Shown here: positions 35,851 to 44,364 of the stretch, piece by piece
Layout of the letters: every line of letters starts with the position of its first letter
Numbering within the stretch: the stretch's first letter is position 1
From: Rhodanobacteraceae bacterium
GTDB taxonomy: Bacteria > Pseudomonadota > Gammaproteobacteria > Xanthomonadales > SZUA-5
Reading direction: 5' to 3'
NCBI GenBank assembly: GCA_016717705.1
Contig: JADKFD010000024.1
Coordinates: forward strand, 15,759 to 79,758
DNA length: 64,000 bases
Notes under the pieces: generated by a model
The model's input: the letters and a program-made list of their open reading frames with translations, nothing else
Told to the model about the DNA's origin: nothing
Databases searched by the model: none
Translations under genes and position numbers: made by a program

Positions 35851-36282
35851 TCACCGGCGCAGCGACCTCAGATTCCCGATCAACTCGGCCAGGCTGCCGC
35901 GATACAGCCAGCCCAGGCCGCCCATGAAATACAGCGGCGTCGATGCGTGAAAGTTGTCTGCCCGATAGATCGGGTTGCCCATCAAGCTGTGGTAAGCGAC
36001 GTAAATGCCGTCGATCACGAACCAGGCGATGACCAGCGCAAGCAAGACGTCGACGAATGCCAGCGTCGACGGCTGCTGCACGCATCGCCACAGCGCACGC
36101 ACGCCGGAGGGCGCGAGCACATAGGTCAGAGTGCCCATCAACAGGGTGATGCCGAGGTCCCAATCGCCGATGTTGTAGTTGAGCGCGCCATAGATCAGCC
36201 AGCTCATCGGGATGCAGAAGGTGAGCAGTTTCCATGGTCGCACGAGTTCGCGCAGCGCGCTGATGTCCGGGATCGCGTGCAT
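35851..36282 (-). CDS. Four-helix membrane protein, unknown function
   Basis: 143 residues. Hydrophobic segments lie near residues 17-36, 42-60, 75-95 and 115-130 (LLTFCIPMSWLIYGALNY, LGITLLMGTLTYVLAP, VDVLLALVIAWFVIDGIY). Short loops contain GNPIYRADNFHAS. I do not recognise a family. ATG 36282 is reasonable but no strong ribosome site is visible. No operon partner exists: the next minus-strand gene upstream is more than 1.6 kb away at thrC's start and the interval holds hairpins. Confidence 0.6.
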   Translation of the reverse strand: MHAIPDISALRELVRPWKLLTFCIPMSWLIYGALNYNIGDWDLGITLLMGTLTYVLAPSGVRALWRCVQQPSTLAFVDVLLALVIAWFVIDGIYVAYHSLMGNPIYRADNFHASTPLYFMGGLGWLYRGSLAELIGNLRSLRR

Positions 36283-36513
36283 GGGTCCTTACACCTCGAG
36301 CAACAGCCGCCTGCAGCAGGCGATCGCGTGATGTTGCCGTTCGCGCATCGGCGCCGGCAAGACCTGCCCCAGTGAAAACGGTAGCCGGCGCTGCGTGGTC
36401 TTCCGCTGCCGATCAGCGCGGACGTACTGAGCCGGGACCAGCGCAGCGGCAGCAATCACCGACATTGTCCCTGACACCTCTCACCGAACATGCCGCAAAT
36501 CATTGATCTTACT

Positions 36514-36564
36514 GTGGGCACGGATTTACTCCGCGAGAGCTTTCGCGGAATAAACCCGCCCCAC
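36514..36564. repeat. Imperfect hairpin downstream of thrC
   Basis: gtgggcacggatttactccgcgag and tttcgcggaataaacccgccccac are imperfect inverses around a three-base loop, about 50 bp past the thrC stop. It could act as the thrC terminator or be another REP type. The rest of 36283-36610 shows nothing recognisable. Confidence 0.55.
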
Positions 36565-36610
36565 AGCTTCGCTGCGCGAATCAGCGCAGCGTCGGGGGTG
36601 ACCCACACTG

Positions 36611-37945
36611 CTACCAGCCCTGCTCCAGCCGCGCCACCAGCGCATCCTTGCTCGCCACCAGCTGCTCGCTGTGGCTCGGCCGCTGCAGCAATTCGGCGAG
36701 TGCCGGCGGCGGCGCCACCGGATGACCTACCAGCGGTTCGACGACGTCATTGAACTTGGCTGGATGAGCGGTGGCGACCAGCAGCATGCGGCCACGCGCG
36801 CCGCCATCGCGCAGGCGCTGGTGCACTTCGGCGGCGCAGGCGGTATGCGGGCAATACACCTGGCCGTGGCGCGATTCGCCGGCGGCGATCCAGCGGCGGA
36901 TGGTGGCGTCGTCGACGCTGTGCGCGTGGATGCCGCTCTGGCGCAGGTTGCGTTCGCGGAACAGCCAGGCGAGTCGTTCGAAGTTGCTCGGATCGCCGAC
37001 ATCCATGGCGTTGGCCAGCGTCGCCACGCTCGGTCGGCCGTGGTATTCGCCGCCGCCGAAAAAGTCCGGCAAGGTGCGGTTGGCGTTGGTGGCGAAGTGA
37101 ATGTCGCCAATCGGCAACCCCATCTCGCGCACCAGGATCGCGGCCAAGGCGTTGCCGAGGTTGCCGGTCGGAATGATCAGCGTTGGCAGTTCGGCCGATT
37201 CCCCATTCCCGATTCCCGATTCCCGCCGCAACTTCAGCGCCGCATACGCGTAATACGCCATCTGCGGCAGCAGCCGTCCCAGCGAGATGCTGTTGGCGCT
37301 GGTCAGCGCAAAGCGCGCCGCCAGGTGCCGATCAGCCAGCATTGCCTTCACCATGCGCTGGCAATCGTCGAAGTTGCCATCAATCTTGAGTGCATGGACA
37401 TTGTCGCCAAAGGCGCCCAACTGATGCGCCTGGCGCGCCGACACGCGGCCGTCGGGATAGAGAATGACCACGCGGAAGCCCGGTCGGCGATGAAACGCCG
37501 CCGCGACGGCGCCGCCGGTGTCGCCAGACGTGGCCACCAGCACCGTTTTCCGTTCGTCGTCGGGCCGACGCAGCCGCGCCAGGCAGGTCGCCAGGAAGCG
37601 CGCCGCGAAATCCTTGAACGCCGCGGTGGGACCATGGAACAGTTCCAGCAGGTAGCTCTCGCCCTCCGCGCTCGGCGGCAACGCCACAATCGGACACGGC
37701 AGATCGAGTGCCTCGCGGCAAATCGCACCCAGCTGCGGCACCAGACTGCTGCCGGCGAAGAACGGCGCCAGCAGACGCTCGGCAATTGCCGGCAAGGTCG
37801 TCAGACCGTCGAAATCGGCCACCTTGACGCTTGGCCGGCGCTCCGGCACATACAGGCCGCCGTCGGCCGCAAGACCCGCGGAGAGCGCGGCGTCGAGGGT
37901 TACCGGCCATTCCTGGCGCAGATCACGGGTGCTGAAGTAGCGCAT
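36611..37945 (-). CDS. thrC: Threonine synthase
   Basis: 444 residues from ATG 37945. Pyridoxal-phosphate lysine context FHGPTAAFKDFAARFL, then VATSGDTGGAVAAAF, SANSISLGRLLPQMAYYAYA, IPTGNLGNALA and the C-terminal HPAKF segment are those of threonine synthase, which converts O-phosphohomoserine to threonine. Between residues of AALKLR and LPTLII there is an in-frame insertion encoding GIGNGES, produced by tandem gattccc units that also occur as a non-coding array at 46376-46467. It is the last gene of the minus-strand thrA-thrB-thrC cluster, with a 196-bp repeat-containing gap after thrB. Confidence 0.95.
   Translation of the reverse strand: MRYFSTRDLRQEWPVTLDAALSAGLAADGGLYVPERRPSVKVADFDGLTTLPAIAERLLAPFFAGSSLVPQLGAICREALDLPCPIVALPPSAEGESYLLELFHGPTAAFKDFAARFLATCLARLRRPDDERKTVLVATSGDTGGAVAAAFHRRPGFRVVILYPDGRVSARQAHQLGAFGDNVHALKIDGNFDDCQRMVKAMLADRHLAARFALTSANSISLGRLLPQMAYYAYAALKLRRESGIGNGESAELPTLIIPTGNLGNALAAILVREMGLPIGDIHFATNANRTLPDFFGGGEYHGRPSVATLANAMDVGDPSNFERLAWLFRERNLRQSGIHAHSVDDATIRRWIAAGESRHGQVYCPHTACAAEVHQRLRDGGARGRMLLVATAHPAKFNDVVEPLVGHPVAPPPALAELLQRPSHSEQLVASKDALVARLEQGW
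37199..37224. repeat. GATTCCC tandem repeat inside thrC
   Basis: Three or four tandem units of (c)gattccc sit within the thrC coding region, in frame. The reverse complement ggaatcg(gg) forms a longer non-coding array at 46376-46467. Confidence 0.85.
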
Positions 37946-38018
37946 GGATTTCCCCGATGAAACAGTGGAAGTCGTTGAATTCGAGCGGCGCGCGCGCGTG
38001 CGGTCACGGTCCGTATCT

Positions 38019-38094
38019 GGATCGCCGAGTTGCACTCGGCGCCTTTTGAGTGGCCGCGAAAATCAACAGCGCCGACTGCAAGTCGGCGATCCGG
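38019..38094. repeat. Inverted pair (family E) between thrB and thrC
   Basis: ggatcgccgagttgcactcggcgcc and gcgccgactgcaagtcggcgatccgg are each self-complementary and inverted relative to one another. A single unit recurs at 61512-61548. It lies in the gap between thrB and thrC and might separate their transcripts. Confidence 0.8.
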
Positions 38095-38141
38095 AAAGCT
38101 ATCGGCATCGTCGAACCCCGTGGCGCCCTCGATCCTGCTCT

Positions 38142-39089
38142 TCAGGCACGGCTGACCACTTGCGCTCCCGCGTTGGCTACCGCGCTGACAATGATATCGC
38201 TGGCCAGCCCGGCCTCGGCGAAGGCGTTGGCCATGGCAAGACCGGCGTCAGCCGCGGCACCGCGATCCTCGAACCAGGCGAACACGCTGGGTCCGGCGCC
38301 GGAGATCGACGCGCCGAGCGCGCCGGCGTCCAGCGCAGCCTGCTTGACTGCGGCGAAGCCCGGGATCAGTGCGGCGCGCCGCGGTTCGATCAGCACATCG
38401 CGCAATCCACGCCTGATCAAGCTGAAATCCGCGGTGAAGCAGCCCGCCAGCACCAGCGCCAGACCTTCGCTCTGGGAGACAAACTCACCCAGCGCATAGA
38501 CACCGCGCAGGGCCTCGCGCGCCTTGCGCGTCTCCAGCACGAAATGCGGATGCACCAGCACCGCGATCAGCCCCGGCGGCACCGGGATCGGCACCAGCCG
38601 GTCGACTGTCGCCAACACCAGTCCGCCAAGCAGTTGCGGGCCGACATTGTCGCCGTGCAGGCTGCCGCTGGCGGCGCGCTCGCCTTCCAGCGCATGCGGA
38701 TACAGTTGCTGCGGCGTCAGCGGCTCGTCCAGCAGCGCGTTCACGGCGGTCAGGGCAGCGGTGGCCGATGCGGCTGATCCACCGAGGCCGGAGCCCAGCG
38801 GAATGCCCTTGTCGATCTGAAGCTCGATACCAAAGTCCAGCCCCAGCGCCGCATGCAGCGAAGCCACCGCGCGCGCCGCCGTATTGTTCTCGGGATCGAA
38901 TGGCAGATCCGTGACCACACCACGGATCGCGGTCACCCGCACCACCGGCTCGTCGATGCGCGTCGCCGTCACCGTGTCGCCAATGCCCTCCAGCGCATGC
39001 CCGAGCAAGTCGAATCCGACCGCGACATTGCCGACGCTGGCGGGGGCGAAGGCGGTGGCGCTGCGGGGCGGAGCGGCGTTAGTCGGCAT
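38142..39089 (-). CDS. thrB: Homoserine kinase (GHMP family)
   Basis: 315 residues from ATG 39089; an in-frame ATG at 39119 would add ten. The GHMP start FAPASVGNVAVGFDLLGHAL, the ATP loop GIPLGSGLGGSAASA, and the C-terminal GASISGAGPSVFAWF are clear. It phosphorylates homoserine for ThrC. It lies 150 bp downstream of thrA, a gap containing short C-rich repeats (ctgcccc) but no gene. Confidence 0.95.
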   Translation of the reverse strand: MPTNAAPPRSATAFAPASVGNVAVGFDLLGHALEGIGDTVTATRIDEPVVRVTAIRGVVTDLPFDPENNTAARAVASLHAALGLDFGIELQIDKGIPLGSGLGGSAASATAALTAVNALLDEPLTPQQLYPHALEGERAASGSLHGDNVGPQLLGGLVLATVDRLVPIPVPPGLIAVLVHPHFVLETRKAREALRGVYALGEFVSQSEGLALVLAGCFTADFSLIRRGLRDVLIEPRRAALIPGFAAVKQAALDAGALGASISGAGPSVFAWFEDRGAAADAGLAMANAFAEAGLASDIIVSAVANAGAQVVSRA

Positions 39090-39269
39090 TGACGACTCCG
39101 AAAGCGGGGCAGGGGTCATGGGTCAGGGGGGCTGCCTCAAGGCACGCGCAAACATCGTCGTGAATACAGCGACCGCGCGTAGCGACCGGCCTGAGCCACA
39201 CGACAGCGGTCGTCAGTGCTCCGAGCTTGGTCCCCTGCCCCCTGCCCCCTGCCCCGTTGCTCCAGCGAT

Positions 39270-41732
39270 TCACAACGCCGCCCCCAGCCCCGACGCCACC
39301 CGCAGCAGGTCGGCAAACACGCCGGCCGCGGTGACATCCGGACCGGCGCCCGGCCCACGCACGATCAGCGGGTTGTTGCGGTAGCGCGTGGTGGCGAAGG
39401 ACACGATGTTGTCGGTCAGCGAGATGTGCGCAAAGGGATGGAAGGCCGGCAGTGCCTTCAACGCAACCTCCGCGCGGCCGTCGGCTTCCAGCACGGCGCA
39501 GTAGCGCAGCACCTGATTGGCATCGCGCGCCGCCTCGAAACGCGCCAGCATCGGCGCATCCAGGCAGGACAGGCCCTGCAGGAAGCCGTCCACGCTGGCG
39601 TCGGCCAGTTCGGCGGGCACCAGGCTCTCGACATGCACCTGGTCGACCGAAAGATCCAGGCCCATTTCGCGGCCGAGAATCACCAACTTGCGTGCGACAT
39701 CGAGGCCCGACAGGTCATCGCGCGGATCGGGCTCGGTGTAGCCGGCGGCCTTGGCCTGGCGCACCAGCTCGGAAAATGGCGCCTGGCCATCGAAGCGGTT
39801 GAAGAGATAGGCCAGGGTGCCCGAGAAGATGCCCTCGATACGCTCGATGCGATCGCCGGTGTCGATCAGGTCGCGCAGCGTACCAATGACCGGCAAACCG
39901 GCGCCTACCGTGGCTTCGTAGCGCCAGCGCGCGCGACCGCTCTTCGCCGCCGCCTGCACGGCGCGGTAGCGTTCCAGCGGACCACCACCGGCCTGCTTGT
40001 TCGGCGTCAGCACGTGGATGCCGGCCGCCAGCCACTTCGGGTAATGGTCGGCCACGGCGGAATTGGCCGAGCAGTCGATGATCACCGCGTGCGGCAGATG
40101 TTCGGCGTGTACATGGCGCGCAAACGCATCCAGGTCGCAGGGGATGCCGTTGGTTGCCAGCAGTTCACGCCAGTGCGGCAGGTCGACCTGCTGTTCGTCG
40201 AGCAGCATCTGCTTGCTGGTCGCGATCGCGCGCACGCGCAAGTCCAGATGGGTTTCGCGGTGCAGCCGACCGCGCGCCTCGGCGATCTGCTGCACCAGCG
40301 CCTGACCGACCTGGCCCGGGCCGATGATGCCGATCGACAGGGTCTGCGCCGACAGATAGAAGCCGGCGTGCACCGCGCGCAATGCCCGCGTGGCCTCGCC
40401 CTCGGCAATTGCCACCGAGATATTGCGCTCGGATGAGCCCTGGGCGATCGCCCGCACATTGACCTTGGCGCGCCCGAGCGCATTGAACAGTCGCGCGCAG
40501 ATGCCTGGCGTGCCCGCCATGCCCTCGCCAACCACCGCGAGCACGCTGATGCCGCGCTCGGACATCACCCGCTGGATCTGGCCGCGCGCGATCTCGCGAG
40601 CGAAGGAATCGGCCAGCACTTCGCGTGCGCGATCGGCGTCGTCGGCCTTGATCACGCAGCAGATCGAGTGTTCGGACGAGCCCTGCGAGATCATCGTCAC
40701 CGAGATTTTCGCATCGCGCAGCGCGGCGAACACGCGCTCGGCAGTGCCATGCACGCCGATCATGCCGGCGCCCTCGATGGTGACGATGGCCATGCCGCCA
40801 ATCGTCGTGATGCCCTTGATCGGCGGTTCGTCGCCGCCCTCGGCATCGATGCGCGTGCCTGGATGGTCGGGATTGAAGGTGTTGCGGATGAATACCGGAA
40901 TGCCCTTGGCGGTCGCCGGCGCCATCGTCTGCGGATGAATCACCTTGGCGCCGAAATAGGCCAGCTCGAAGGCTTCCTCGTAGGACACGTGGTTGAGCAC
41001 GATGGCCTCGGGCACGCGCCGCGGATCGGCCGAAAGCACGCCGTCGACATCGGTCCAGATGTGAATCTCGGCGGCATCGAAGAGCGCGCCGAAGATGCTC
41101 GCGGAGTAGTCGCTGCCATTGCGGCCGAGCGTGGTGATGCGCTCATCGGACAGGCGCCGGGCGATGAAGCCGGTGACCACATAGCGCTGTGCCGGGCGCG
41201 CGCGGCGCAGCTCCGCCAGACGCTTCTCGCTGGGCAGCCATTCGACCGCCACATGCAGCTCGGTCGGCGTCACCCGCAGCACTTCGCGGGCGTCGAGGAA
41301 TTCGGCGCCATGGCCGAGCGCGCGGAAATGCGCCGCCAGCATCTGCGCCGACCACACCTCGCCTAGTCCCGAGGCCAGTTCGACGATCTCGGCCGGCACG
41401 GTGCCGAGCAATTCGACGCTGCGCAAGAGATGCGACAGGTCGGAGAAGCTGACGTCGAGTGCCTGGCCAAAGGCACTGGCCTGCTCGCCGAGCAATTCGG
41501 CCGCGGTGTCCAGATGGCGTTGCTTGAGCGCGGCCAGATCGATCGACCAGTCGCCGCTCTTCGCAGCGGCTTTCTCGGTCAGGCCGATCAACGCGTCGGT
41601 GACGCCCTGCATGGCCGACACGACGACGACTTGCGCCTCGTCCTGACGCCCGACCATCAGTCGGGCAACCGCTTGATACCGGGCAGCGTTGGCAACGCTG
41701 GACCCGCCAAACTTGTGGGCGATCCACCGCAT
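39270..41732 (-). CDS. thrA: Bifunctional aspartokinase / homoserine dehydrogenase I
   Basis: 820 residues, the same length as E. coli ThrA, from ATG 41732 with GAGGA about ten bases upstream. Aspartokinase (residues 1-300, KFGGSSVANAARY), two ACT regulatory domains (about 310-460, ITTIGGMAIVTIEGAGMIGV and ISVLAVVGEGMAG), and homoserine dehydrogenase (about 465-820, IGIIGPGQVGQALVQQI, VIDCSANSAVADHYPKWL, PDPRDDLSGLDVARKLVILGREMG) follow in order. It catalyses the first and third steps from aspartate to threonine, and threonine feedback through the ACT domains is expected. It heads the thr cluster. Upstream there are a family-A hairpin and a 57-bp palindrome rather than an obvious attenuator. 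Confidence 0.97.
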   Translation of the reverse strand: MRWIAHKFGGSSVANAARYQAVARLMVGRQDEAQVVVVSAMQGVTDALIGLTEKAAAKSGDWSIDLAALKQRHLDTAAELLGEQASAFGQALDVSFSDLSHLLRSVELLGTVPAEIVELASGLGEVWSAQMLAAHFRALGHGAEFLDAREVLRVTPTELHVAVEWLPSEKRLAELRRARPAQRYVVTGFIARRLSDERITTLGRNGSDYSASIFGALFDAAEIHIWTDVDGVLSADPRRVPEAIVLNHVSYEEAFELAYFGAKVIHPQTMAPATAKGIPVFIRNTFNPDHPGTRIDAEGGDEPPIKGITTIGGMAIVTIEGAGMIGVHGTAERVFAALRDAKISVTMISQGSSEHSICCVIKADDADRAREVLADSFAREIARGQIQRVMSERGISVLAVVGEGMAGTPGICARLFNALGRAKVNVRAIAQGSSERNISVAIAEGEATRALRAVHAGFYLSAQTLSIGIIGPGQVGQALVQQIAEARGRLHRETHLDLRVRAIATSKQMLLDEQQVDLPHWRELLATNGIPCDLDAFARHVHAEHLPHAVIIDCSANSAVADHYPKWLAAGIHVLTPNKQAGGGPLERYRAVQAAAKSGRARWRYEATVGAGLPVIGTLRDLIDTGDRIERIEGIFSGTLAYLFNRFDGQAPFSELVRQAKAAGYTEPDPRDDLSGLDVARKLVILGREMGLDLSVDQVHVESLVPAELADASVDGFLQGLSCLDAPMLARFEAARDANQVLRYCAVLEADGRAEVALKALPAFHPFAHISLTDNIVSFATTRYRNNPLIVRGPGAGPDVTAAGVFADLLRVASGLGAAL

Positions 41733-41753
41733 CGGTGTTTGTCCTCTTTCCTT

Positions 41754-41785
41754 GTAGGTCACGTTGGCCCGCAGGGACTACGTGA
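41754..41785. repeat. GTCACGT hairpin (family A) upstream of thrA
   Basis: gtaggtcacgttggcc and agggactacgtgac pair as in the other family-A sites. It begins 21 bp upstream of the thrA ATG, so it will lie in the thrA leader RNA and could influence translation. Confidence 0.75.
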
Positions 41786-41925
41786 CGATTGCGTCCTCTC
41801 GCCCTTGCCGGCCGCAGCACGGCCGACGCGCACCCTCCCCGGGCGCTACGAACCTGCGACAGTGCCAGAGTCGCACCCGAGGAATCAATCGTCGGAATGT
41901 CGTAGACGCGCTGCAATCGAATGCG

Positions 41926-41982
41926 CAGGGACTCTTTGGTACACCTTCTGCGAATCGCAGAAGGTGTACCAAAGAGTCCCTG
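41926..41982. repeat. 57-bp perfect palindrome
   Basis: Arms of 28 bp (cagggactctttggtacacc through ttctgcga) are exact reverse complements around a single central A at 41954. It lies between the divergent thrA gene and the small gene at 42052, about 190 bp from thrA and 70 bp from the other start. The DNA could extrude a cruciform and any RNA would fold to an almost loopless hairpin. No second copy is in the window. Confidence 0.9.
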
Positions 41983-42051
41983 TAGATACAGCGGATGCAT
42001 CGGGATGGGGTCTGTGACAAGCTCGTGGACGCCCCGCAAGTGGAGACAGCC

Positions 42052-42414
42052 ATGGTCGATCCCGCGAAAATCGCCAAGATCCTCGATCGATTGCATAAGC
42101 TGGGTTCGATCCGGCGCGCTCCGGAAGTGCATGATCTGCCAGGCGAATTCGATGGCTGGTTCGATGGCGGTGCGTTTCGCAGCGTCACCGGCGCCACCCA
42201 CTATGTGTTTGCCGACGGTTCTGCGGCGAACGTCGGCGTAGTTCCCTGGCTGTCGGTGTCGATCCGGCTCGCCGATGGCACCGAGGTCAGCGTCTTGGAA
42301 CGCCAGCGCCAGGCCGCCGCGCAGGTCTGCGCCGGCTGCGGCGGGCAGCTCGATCCCACCCTCACCCATCAGGTCATCAAGGGCAAGCCCTTCCATATCG
42401 GCTGCGCGCCCTGA
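42052..42414 (+). CDS. Small cytoplasmic protein with zinc-ribbon-like cysteines, unknown function
   Basis: 120 residues from ATG 42052 (ggag seven bases upstream). The middle part is beta-rich (FDGGAFRSVTGATHYVFADGS). The C terminus contains CAGCGGQL and, 22 residues later, HIGC, a possible CXXC...HxxC metal site. I recognise no family. It is divergent from thrA across the palindrome and has no close downstream partner. Confidence 0.55.
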   Translation: MVDPAKIAKILDRLHKLGSIRRAPEVHDLPGEFDGWFDGGAFRSVTGATHYVFADGSAANVGVVPWLSVSIRLADGTEVSVLERQRQAAAQVCAGCGGQLDPTLTHQVIKGKPFHIGCAP

Positions 42415-42662
42415 GCGTCCCCGGTGAACGCGCCGACGCGCTTGCACCGGGCCACCACCGCGGGCTCTGCCAGGCCGGTGTAGCGCCAAGCGATGCATCG
42501 ACAGGGCGGCGGCAAAAGCGCGCACAATTCCGCTGCGCACTTTCGCGCAGGCAAGCGCGGCTTGGGTATCGGATGACTGGCTTTCGCGCCTGCTGCTGGT
42601 GCCGCATCGCGGAAACTCCAGCGGTCCCGTCGACCCAGGCTGCACACAGGGAGACCGTCACG
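42415..42662. other. Intergenic gap
   Basis: About 250 bp with remnants of family-C repeat (gtgaacgcg, caccgggcc near 42423-42455). No gene was supported. Confidence 0.4.
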
Positions 42663-43112
42663 ATGAACATTCGCACATCGCTCACGCTGCTGATTGCACT
42701 CGGTCTGGCGCAACCTGCATTCGCCCAGCTCAAGCCCTATGTCGACTACGACTACGCCAGCTCGGTCTCCAGCGTGTCCACCGTCAAGGTGCACGCCAAC
42801 ATGATCGATTACTACCTGGAAGGGATCCGCGGCACCTGGGTGGCCTCCAACGAAGAGATGAAGAAGCTCGGCCAGATCGAGGACTACGCGGTCTATGTCA
42901 GTGATCTGCCGCTGAGCGGCGACTTCAATGTCGTCCTGGTGGTCAAGTTCAAGAGTGGTGCCGATCTTGAGCCCAACAAGGGAAAATACGACGCCTTCAT
43001 GAAGGCCTGGGGCGAAGCCAATGAGAAGAAGACCCAGGAGACGGTGAAGACCTACCCGAACATCCGCGAAATCACCGGCGAATATCGCTTGCGCGAGATC
43101 ACGTTCAAGTAG
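42663..43112 (+). CDS. Exported small protein, unknown function
   Basis: 149 residues with a signal peptide (LTLLIALGLAQPAFAQ, cleavage after AFA). The mature protein is acidic and helix-rich in its C-terminal half (NEEMKKLGQIEDYAVYV, KYDAFMKAWGEANEKKTQE) with a central VVLVVKFKSGADL strand. No cysteine follows cleavage, so it is periplasmic rather than a lipoprotein. Family not recognised. A gggag site lies 14 bases before ATG 42663. Confidence 0.7.
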   Translation: MNIRTSLTLLIALGLAQPAFAQLKPYVDYDYASSVSSVSTVKVHANMIDYYLEGIRGTWVASNEEMKKLGQIEDYAVYVSDLPLSGDFNVVLVVKFKSGADLEPNKGKYDAFMKAWGEANEKKTQETVKTYPNIREITGEYRLREITFK

Positions 43113-43136
43113 TCGATCTTTGCCTGGGCCGGTGTC

Positions 43137-43222
43137 GGCCGGCGTATCGCGCAGCGGTTCACCGACGGGACTTGCCGCTTCACTTCCCGGTGTGCGCGCT
43201 CTCGCGCGCATACCGGGCTACC
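43137..43222. repeat. Palindromic repeat (family C)
   Basis: gtatcgcgcagcggttcaccg and the complementary cggtgtgcgcg...taccgggctacc arms mark another copy of the element seen at 30537 and 53061. It separates two convergent genes. Confidence 0.7.
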
Positions 43223-43236
43223 GTCCTTGTATGCAG

Positions 43237-44028
43237 CTACTGTTTGGTTGCGACGATGACCTGGAAGTTGCCGAAGAAACAGGTGCTCCGGGTGCAGCTG
43301 AAGCCACCGAGGCTCTCGATGTAGTGGAGCGGATCGTGGCTGTCCCACAGCGCCAGGCCGAGCGGCTCGAAGACCTTGAAATAGGTCCAGCTGAGGACAC
43401 GCAGGAACCATGAGTCCGGCCGGTGGAACTCGGCGAGCAACAGCTTGCCGCCCGGCGCAACCGTGCGCGCAGCTTCCTTCAGCGCTTCGCCCTTCAGATC
43501 GTGCGGCAGTTCGTGCAGCAGGAAGAAGATGACGTTGGCGGCCACGCTGCCATCGGAATGGCGCATCGCCGTGGCATTGGCCTCGCTGAATTCGACCTTG
43601 CGCGCCAGGTCGCCCAGCTTGCCGCGGGCGTGCGTCAGTTCGTTCTTGATCAGGTCGATCAGATGCACACGCCGCGCGCCGGACGCGACCGCGGCACCGA
43701 CCACCCGCGGAATCACATTGCCGAAAGCGCAGGACGTGATCAGCACCTCGCGATCGCGCAGGTTCAGCGTCTGCAGCTCGGCGACGATCTTCGACACCAG
43801 GCGGTCGTACTGGAACAGCAGGATGGCCGAGATGATGGGTTGAAAATCGACCATCTTGATCAGGCGCATGTCCGAATAAATCGGATAGACATGTTCGCTG
43901 GCGCCCCGCTCGCCGAAACCCAATCCGCGCGCGATCAGCGCGCCACGGGTCACGGTGAAGAAGAACAAGGCGGTACAGACCAGACCCGTGAAGACCACGA
44001 GAAAACTGCTCGTCATCCAGCTGTTCAT
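43237..44028 (-). CDS. RquA-like SAM-dependent methyltransferase homologue
   Basis: 263 residues. An N-terminal hydrophobic helix (SSFLVVFTGLVCTALFFFTV) precedes a methyltransferase fold: VLITSCAFGNVIPRV (a degenerate motif I), the aspartate pair VHLIDLIKNEL, VIFFLLHELPHDLKGEAL and APGGKLLLAEFHRPDSW, then EPLGLALWD near the C terminus. The FFLLHE, LLxAEFHRP and EPxxLxLW segments resemble RquA, the enzyme that converts ubiquinone to rhodoquinone for anaerobic respiration. Other UbiE-like methyltransferases share part of this pattern, so the name is tentative. No other quinone or fumarate reductase gene is nearby. Confidence 0.55.
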   Translation of the reverse strand: MNSWMTSSFLVVFTGLVCTALFFFTVTRGALIARGLGFGERGASEHVYPIYSDMRLIKMVDFQPIISAILLFQYDRLVSKIVAELQTLNLRDREVLITSCAFGNVIPRVVGAAVASGARRVHLIDLIKNELTHARGKLGDLARKVEFSEANATAMRHSDGSVAANVIFFLLHELPHDLKGEALKEAARTVAPGGKLLLAEFHRPDSWFLRVLSWTYFKVFEPLGLALWDSHDPLHYIESLGGFSCTRSTCFFGNFQVIVATKQ

Positions 44029-44364
44029 TGCGTTTCCCTTCCCGATTTGCGCACCGGGATTCCGGTGAGACTGCGGCGGCGTTCGATGCCGATCTTTGCA
44101 TTCGCTTCGATGTCGGCATCACCCTAACAACCGCGACCCGCAGCGCTGTTGACCACCATCAACGTCTGACCATGCGCAAAGCTGGCACGCGGGAGCGGCG
44201 GACGGAGTAGCTGCGCTCCCGCGGGGCGTCCGTCCCGGCGGCCGCTCCTGGGCCCATGTGGAAGGTTCAGAGGCAGAAGCGGCGGCCGCGACGGCCGCCC
44301 TCCAAAGGCGCGCAGACCCGCAAGCTGGGGATGTTCTGGACGACCCCCTTCACTGCCCGGGGCG
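44029..44364. other. Intergenic region upstream of the RquA-like gene
   Basis: 336 bp without a supported gene. It contains GC-rich inverted fragments (gagcggcggacg, gtccgtcccggcggccgctc near 44191-44250) that look like another decayed palindrome, and presumably the promoter of the methyltransferase gene. Confidence 0.4.

Noticed and set aside
41926..41982. tRNA or simple terminator
   Set aside because: No cloverleaf, no T-loop, no U run; the perfect 28-bp arms with one central base fit neither.
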